Shown here piece by piece: positions 29,680 through 34,011 of a stretch of 34,011 nucleotides of DNA. The stretch comes from an uncultured Oscillospiraceae bacterium (GTDB lineage Bacteria; Bacillota; Clostridia; Oscillospirales; Oscillospiraceae). The stretch's first letter is position 1, and the number at the start of each line of letters is the position of its first letter. The stretch is from assembly GCA_944386905.1 (NCBI GenBank), contig CALXCW010000005.1, forward strand, positions 1 to 34,011, in the 5' to 3' direction. The position numbers were made by a program, and so were the translations under genes. Below the pieces are notes generated by a model. It ran no database searches and was not told where the DNA came from. It saw only the letters and a list, made by a program, of their open reading frames with translations.

Positions 29680-31914
29680 ATGCCACGTAAAAAACAAGAA
29701 ACGACCCACAAGCCCGCGCCCGGTCGGGTGGAAGGGCTGCGGGCGGAGATTCTCGAGCAGAATATCACCGACACGCTGGAGCTCAACTACATGCCCTACG
29801 CCATGTCGGTCATCGTCTCCCGGGCCATCCCCGAAATCGACGGCTTCAAGCCCTCCCACCGCAAGCTCCTCTACACCATGTACGACATGGGGCTGCTCAG
29901 CGGCAGCCGCACCAAGTCGGCCAACATCGTCGGCCAGACCATGCGCTTAAATCCCCACGGCGACGCCGCCATTTATGAGACCATGGTGCGTCTCTCCAGG
30001 GGTTACGAGGCGCTGCTGCACCCCTTTATCGACTCCAAGGGCAACTTCGGCAAGGTATACTCCCGGGATATGGCCTACGCCGCCAGCCGCTACACCGAGG
30101 CCAAGCTCGACCCCATCTGCCAGGAGCTCTTTCGCGATATCGATTCCGACACCGTGGATTTCGTGGACAACTATGATTCCACCCGCAAGGAGCCGACCCT
30201 CCTGCCCACCACCTTCCCCAATATCCTGGTGAGCAACAACACCGGCATTGCCGTGGGCATGGCCAGCAATATCTGCGGCTTTAACTTAAAAGAAGTCTGC
30301 GAGACGGCCATCGCCCGGATCCGCCATCCCAAGTGCGATCTCCTGGACACGCTGCCTGCGCCGGACTTTCCCACCGGCGGCGAGATCCTCTACGACGCCA
30401 AGGAAATGGCCGAGATCTACCGCACCGGCCGCGGTTCCTTCCGCATTCGGGCCAAATGGCGCTATCTCAAAGAGGGCAACCTCATTGAGATCTACGAAAT
30501 TCCCTACACCACCTCCACCGAAGCCATTCTGGACAAGGTGGCCGAGCTCACCAAAGCCGGCAAGATCCGGGAAATCGCCGACATGCGCGATGAGACCGAT
30601 CTCTCGGGCCTCAAGCTCACCATTGACTTAAAGCGCGGCGTGGATCCCGAGAAGCTCATGGCGCGCCTTCTGCGCCTGACGCCCCTCCAGGACAGCTTTC
30701 CGTGCAACTTCAACCTCCTGGTGGCCGGGAGTCCCCGGGTGCTGGGCGTGGGGGAGATTCTCGAGGAGTGGACGGCCTGGCGGGCCGGGTGCGTCAAACG
30801 CCGGGTCTATTTCCAGCTTCAGAAAAAGCGCCAGCGGCTGCACCTTTTAAAGGGTCTGAAAAAGATCCTTTTGGACATCGACCTGGCCATCAAACTCATC
30901 CGGGAAACCGAATCCGACGCCGAGGTCATTCCCAACCTGATGATCGGCTTTGGCATCGACGAAGCCCAGGCGGAATTTGTGGCGGAGATCAAGCTCCGGA
31001 ACATCAACAAGGAATATATCTTAAAGCGCATTGCCGACACCGAGGCGCTGGCCGGTGAAATCGCCGAGCTGGAGGAGATCCTGGCTTCGGACAAAAAAAT
31101 CCGGGATATCATCGTCAAGGAACTGCAGACGGTGGCCGCCAAATACGGTCAGCCCCGGCGCACCTCCCTGGTGCACGCCGCCGAGGCCGAGGAGTGCGAG
31201 CCCGCGGAGGATGTCCCCGACTATCCGGTGACCGTGTTCGTCTCCCGGGAGGGCTACTTCAAAAAAATCACCGCCCAGAGCCTGCGCATGAGCGGCGAAC
31301 AAAAGTTTAAAGAGGGCGACAGCCTGGCCTTCTCCCAGGAGGCCACCAACCGGGCGGAAATGCTGGTGTTCACCGACCGCTGCCAGGTCTACAAGACCCG
31401 CCTTGCCGAGTTCGACGATACCAAGGCCTCGGTGCTGGGCGACTTCCTCCCGGCCAAGCTGGGCATGGACGAGGGCGAAGGCGTCCTCGCGGTGCTGCTC
31501 CCCGGGGACTACCGCGGCAGCGTCCTCTTCGTCTTTGAAAACGGCAAGGCCGCCCGGGTAGAGCTCTCCGCCTACGCCACCAAGTCCAACCGGCGCAAGC
31601 TCACCGGCGCCTACTCCGACAAGAGCCCGGTGAAGGGCGTCTTTCTCCTCCAGGACGGCGAGGCGGAGATGGTGCTCTACAGCTCCGACGGCCGGGCGCT
31701 GATCTTCTCCACCGCCCAGCTTTCCGTAAAGGCCACCCGCGCCACCCAGGGCGTGGCGGTGATGACCCTGCGCAAGGGCAAACTCCTGGAGCAAGCCATG
31801 CCCCTCCCCCAGAGCACCATCCAAAATCCGGCGCGCTACCGCGCCCGCTCTCTGCCTGCCGCCGGCGCCATCCTTCGTCCCGAGGACGCCCTGGAACCTC
31901 AGCTGACGCTGTGA
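29680..31914 (+). CDS. Divergent type IIA topoisomerase subunit A (ParC/GyrA-like)
   Basis: This is a 744-residue DNA-cleaving subunit. The N-terminal YAMSVIVSRAIPEIDGFKPSHRKLLYTMYDMGL, NPHGDAAIYETMVRLS and NTGIAVGMASNI are the core family motifs. The catalytic pair is Arg137-Tyr138 in AASRYTEAKL. At the quinolone-interaction sites the usual Ser and Asp (E. coli GyrA 83 and 87) are Ala96 and Glu100. A long helical coiled-coil region lies around residues 385-510. The C-terminal part is about 235 residues long and lacks a recognisable QRRGGKG gyrase box (NRRKLTGAYSDKSPVKG is at best degenerate), which argues against supercoiling gyrase activity. AAGGA lies 8 bases before ATG at 29680. Confidence 0.88.
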   Translation: MPRKKQETTHKPAPGRVEGLRAEILEQNITDTLELNYMPYAMSVIVSRAIPEIDGFKPSHRKLLYTMYDMGLLSGSRTKSANIVGQTMRLNPHGDAAIYETMVRLSRGYEALLHPFIDSKGNFGKVYSRDMAYAASRYTEAKLDPICQELFRDIDSDTVDFVDNYDSTRKEPTLLPTTFPNILVSNNTGIAVGMASNICGFNLKEVCETAIARIRHPKCDLLDTLPAPDFPTGGEILYDAKEMAEIYRTGRGSFRIRAKWRYLKEGNLIEIYEIPYTTSTEAILDKVAELTKAGKIREIADMRDETDLSGLKLTIDLKRGVDPEKLMARLLRLTPLQDSFPCNFNLLVAGSPRVLGVGEILEEWTAWRAGCVKRRVYFQLQKKRQRLHLLKGLKKILLDIDLAIKLIRETESDAEVIPNLMIGFGIDEAQAEFVAEIKLRNINKEYILKRIADTEALAGEIAELEEILASDKKIRDIIVKELQTVAAKYGQPRRTSLVHAAEAEECEPAEDVPDYPVTVFVSREGYFKKITAQSLRMSGEQKFKEGDSLAFSQEATNRAEMLVFTDRCQVYKTRLAEFDDTKASVLGDFLPAKLGMDEGEGVLAVLLPGDYRGSVLFVFENGKAARVELSAYATKSNRRKLTGAYSDKSPVKGVFLLQDGEAEMVLYSSDGRALIFSTAQLSVKATRATQGVAVMTLRKGKLLEQAMPLPQSTIQNPARYRARSLPAAGAILRPEDALEPQLTL

Positions 31915-32007
31915 GGGGAAAGCAGTGCACCATGCACGCTTTCAAAGCGCCTCCGGCCTGCCCGCGTATCACAACCTTTGGATTCTCCCGAGACTTTGAG
32001 GTGACTT

Positions 32008-32877
32008 ATGAACCGTATTGCGATCTTGCGCCAGGTCAAAAACGGATGTTTAATTCTCTTTGGCTGCGCCGTCTTTGCCCTGGGCTTCGACCTCTTCCTC
32101 CAGCCCAACCAGATCAACGTGGGCGGTGTGTCCGGTATCGGCCAGCTGCTCACCCATTTGACTGGCTTCGGCTCGGTGCCCCTTTGGTCGCTTCTCATCA
32201 ACGTGCCGATCTTTCTCGCCGGGCTCAAGGGCGTGGGCCGGAAGTTTTTCCTGGGTTCTCTGGCAGGGATGCTCTTGTCCAACCTATTTTTGGCCCTGTT
32301 TGAGCGCCTCCCCGTCCCCACGGTGGATCCTCTCCTGGCTACCCTCTACGGCGGACTGCTGACCGGTCTCGGCATCGGCCTGGTATTCATCGCCGGCGCC
32401 TCCACCGGCGGCGTGGATATCGTCGCCCGGCTTCTCCGGCCGAAATTTGCCAACTTCCCCATCGGCCGGATCATGCTGCTCATTGATATTGTCACCGTCT
32501 CCCTCACCGGCGTGGTCTTTGGCGATGTCAACAAAGCCCTCTACTCCGCCGTTACCCTGTATGTCTGCTCGGTGGTGCTTGACGGCGTAGTCTACGGCCT
32601 GGATTATTCCGCCGTGGCTTTGGTGATCTCCGACCACTACGAGGCCATCAGCCGGGAGATCAGCCAGCGGCTCGACCGGGGCATCACCATTCTCAGCGGT
32701 CAGGGTTACTACTCCGGCCAGGACAAGCGGGTGATCCTCTGCGCCATCAAAAAGCGCCAGGTGGCTGAGCTCAAAGAGCTGGCCATGGCCATCGATCCCA
32801 ATGCCTTTATCATTCTCCAAGAGGCCCACCAGGTGCTGGGCGACGGCTTTAAGCGCTACCATAAAAACGACCTGTAA
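32008..32877 (+). CDS. YitT-family membrane protein (DUF161/DUF2179)
   Basis: This is a 289-residue membrane protein with five or so hydrophobic segments. The YitT hallmark LFLQPNQINVGGVSGIG is in the first third, and FIAGASTGGVDIVARLL begins the second half. A soluble C-terminal DUF2179 domain of some 80 residues follows (YSAVALVISDHYEAISREISQRLDRGITIL, then LCAIKKRQVAELKELAMAIDPNAFIILQE). Transport is suspected for the family, but the substrate is unknown. GAGGTGA lies directly upstream of ATG at 32008. It follows the topoisomerase A gene by 93 bases and may be cotranscribed. Confidence 0.9.
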   Translation: MNRIAILRQVKNGCLILFGCAVFALGFDLFLQPNQINVGGVSGIGQLLTHLTGFGSVPLWSLLINVPIFLAGLKGVGRKFFLGSLAGMLLSNLFLALFERLPVPTVDPLLATLYGGLLTGLGIGLVFIAGASTGGVDIVARLLRPKFANFPIGRIMLLIDIVTVSLTGVVFGDVNKALYSAVTLYVCSVVLDGVVYGLDYSAVALVISDHYEAISREISQRLDRGITILSGQGYYSGQDKRVILCAIKKRQVAELKELAMAIDPNAFIILQEAHQVLGDGFKRYHKNDL

Positions 32878-32890
32878 AGGAGGCTTTTCC

Positions 32891-34011
32891 ATGCGGCTGA
32901 TGCTTCTATGCCTCGCCCTCGTGCTGCTCAGCGGCTGCGCCGCCTGGAAGCAAAACGACTATCTCTCCCTCACCCCCCACACCACCGCCGCCTCCCAGGC
33001 AGCCCTGCCCGATGCCGTCACCGCCGAGAACTACCTGGGGCTCAAAAACGCCATCCTGGGCTTTGTCCGCGAAGGCCAGACCAACGGCACCATTCACGTC
33101 ACCAACTACGATGGCGATGTGGAAGCCGACCTCAGCGAAGCCGCTTATGAGGTTTGTAAACTCGATCCCCTGGGCGCCTATGCCGTGGACTACATGACCC
33201 ACGACTGCGCGCGGATCGTCTCCTACTATGAAATCCATATCTCCATCACCTTCCGCCGCACCGCCCAGGAGATCGCCGCCATCCAGTCCGTTTCCTCCCT
33301 GGCCCAGTTCCACACGCTGCTCACCGAGGCGATCGACCAATCTCAAAGCCGCCTCACCGTGCGCATGAGCAGCTACTTGGAGCCGGACATTCCGGCGCTG
33401 GTGGAGCGTTACTGTGCCGACAACCCCGGCACGGTCATGGAGACGCCTACCCTCACCATCTCCACCTATCCGGAGACCGGCTCAGTGCAGATTTGGGAGA
33501 TTGATTTCGGCTATACGGAGACACCTGAGACCTTGGCAGAGATGGCCGAGGCCGTGGGTGAGAGCGTGGATGCCGCCGCCGAGTACATCCGCTACCGCGA
33601 CACCGACCGGGGCAAGGCACAGCTGTTGTTCACCTACCTGATGGAGCGCTTCACCTACACCGCCGCCGAGACGGCTACGCCGGTCTATGACGCGCTGTGC
33701 TCCGGCGTGGCCACCCCCCAGGGATTGGCCGGAGCTTGGCAGCTGATCTGCGACCAGGCCGGCGTCACCTGCTACACCGTGGAGGGCCTTCGGGACGGCG
33801 CGGCCTACACCTGGAACATTCTCAGTGCCGACGGCTATTATCGCCACGCCGACCTCTACCGCTGCGTGCTGAAGCTGGGCACGCTGACCCTTTGGGACGA
33901 CCAGGATATGGACAACTACTATTGGAATCAGGAGGACTACCCCGCCTGTGAGCCGGAGCCGGAGCCGCCGGCGACAACGGTGGAGCCGGAACCGGATCCG
34001 CAGCCGGAGCC
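32891..34011 (+). CDS. Lipoprotein with degenerate transglutaminase-like domain, truncated by the window edge
   Basis: The frame is open from ATG at 32891 to the last base (373 codons). AAAGGAGG lies upstream, 13 bases after the yitT stop. A lipoprotein signal ends at LLSGC (Cys16). A long region of unknown fold follows, then about residues 255-330 resemble a transglutaminase-like core: ATPQGLAGAWQLICDQAGVTCYTVEG followed by YTWNILSADGYYRHADLYRC. In active members the first part reads GVCxGYA and the second HAWN. Here the Cys and His positions appear to be Ala and Tyr, leaving only the Asp of HAD. It is therefore probably a non-catalytic, perhaps binding, domain. The visible C-terminus becomes Pro/Glu-rich (EPEPEPPATT), as in a spacer. 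Its role is unknown. Confidence 0.75.
   Translation, partial: MRLMLLCLALVLLSGCAAWKQNDYLSLTPHTTAASQAALPDAVTAENYLGLKNAILGFVREGQTNGTIHVTNYDGDVEADLSEAAYEVCKLDPLGAYAVDYMTHDCARIVSYYEIHISITFRRTAQEIAAIQSVSSLAQFHTLLTEAIDQSQSRLTVRMSSYLEPDIPALVERYCADNPGTVMETPTLTISTYPETGSVQIWEIDFGYTETPETLAEMAEAVGESVDAAAEYIRYRDTDRGKAQLLFTYLMERFTYTAAETATPVYDALCSGVATPQGLAGAWQLICDQAGVTCYTVEGLRDGAAYTWNILSADGYYRHADLYRCVLKLGTLTLWDDQDMDNYYWNQEDYPACEPEPEPPATTVEPEPDPQPE

Overview
The window is about 34 kb of G+C-rich DNA from a Bacillota genome. It most resembles gut Clostridia of the Oscillospiraceae type (Oscillibacter, Dysosmobacter or Lawsonibacter-like). That placement is an inference from four things seen here: strong AGGAGG ribosome-binding sites with ATG, GTG and TTG starts; vegetative TTGACA/TATAAT-type promoters inside otherwise G+C-rich DNA; solute-binding lipoproteins with long Thr/Asp linkers; and chains of intergenic hairpins. 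No rRNA, tRNA, CRISPR array, transposase or phage gene was seen. Coding density is high and no gene looks frameshifted. The last gene runs off the right edge.

Layout. (A) 120-6866, minus strand: a six-gene operon with a BMP-family lipoprotein, a protein resembling L-2-amino-thiazoline-4-carboxylate (ATC) hydrolase, a double ABC ATPase, two permeases and a UPF0597/CyuA-type iron-sulfur cysteine desulfidase. (B) 7203-15098, plus strand: a divergent zinc-type alcohol dehydrogenase, a GntR/UTRA regulator, and a tight six-gene operon (FGGY sugar kinase, KDPG-type aldolase, phosphotriesterase-family hydrolase, shikimate-dehydrogenase-like protein, cupin-type phosphoglucose isomerase, D-2-hydroxyacid dehydrogenase). 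(C) 15244-18911, minus strand: an RbsD/FucU-like protein, a GldA-like dehydrogenase and two aldo/keto reductases. (D) 19163-19395: a chain of palindromes bounded by two identical 35-bp hairpins. (E) 19433-21907, minus: a polar amino-acid ABC importer. (F) 22078-25827, minus: two PrsA/SurA-like membrane proteins and a lipid-kinase-family protein, closed by a clear intrinsic terminator. (G) 25924-27411, minus: a DUF1846 protein, divergent from (H) 27580-34011, plus: a divergent type IIA topoisomerase pair, a YitT-family membrane protein and a lipoprotein with a degenerate transglutaminase-like domain.

How the parts may work together. Regions A, B and C look like one accessory catabolic locus. 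A 12-bp near-palindrome (ATGTCATAACAT and one-mismatch versions) sits just downstream of the promoter of operon A, just downstream of the promoter of the alcohol dehydrogenase, and just upstream of the kinase operon. A weaker copy overlaps the -10 box of operon C. The GntR/UTRA regulator encoded between them is the obvious candidate ligand-responsive repressor. The enzyme set fits import and oxidative breakdown of an unidentified polyol, sugar or sugar-derived compound: oxidation, phosphorylation, isomerisation, lactone hydrolysis and retro-aldol cleavage. The substrate cannot be read from the sequence. Operon A's own enzymes point to sulfur amino acid or thiazoline chemistry, which may be a separate role. 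Regions E to H look like ordinary transport and housekeeping genes, though the topoisomerase pair and the tandem foldase genes are unusual.
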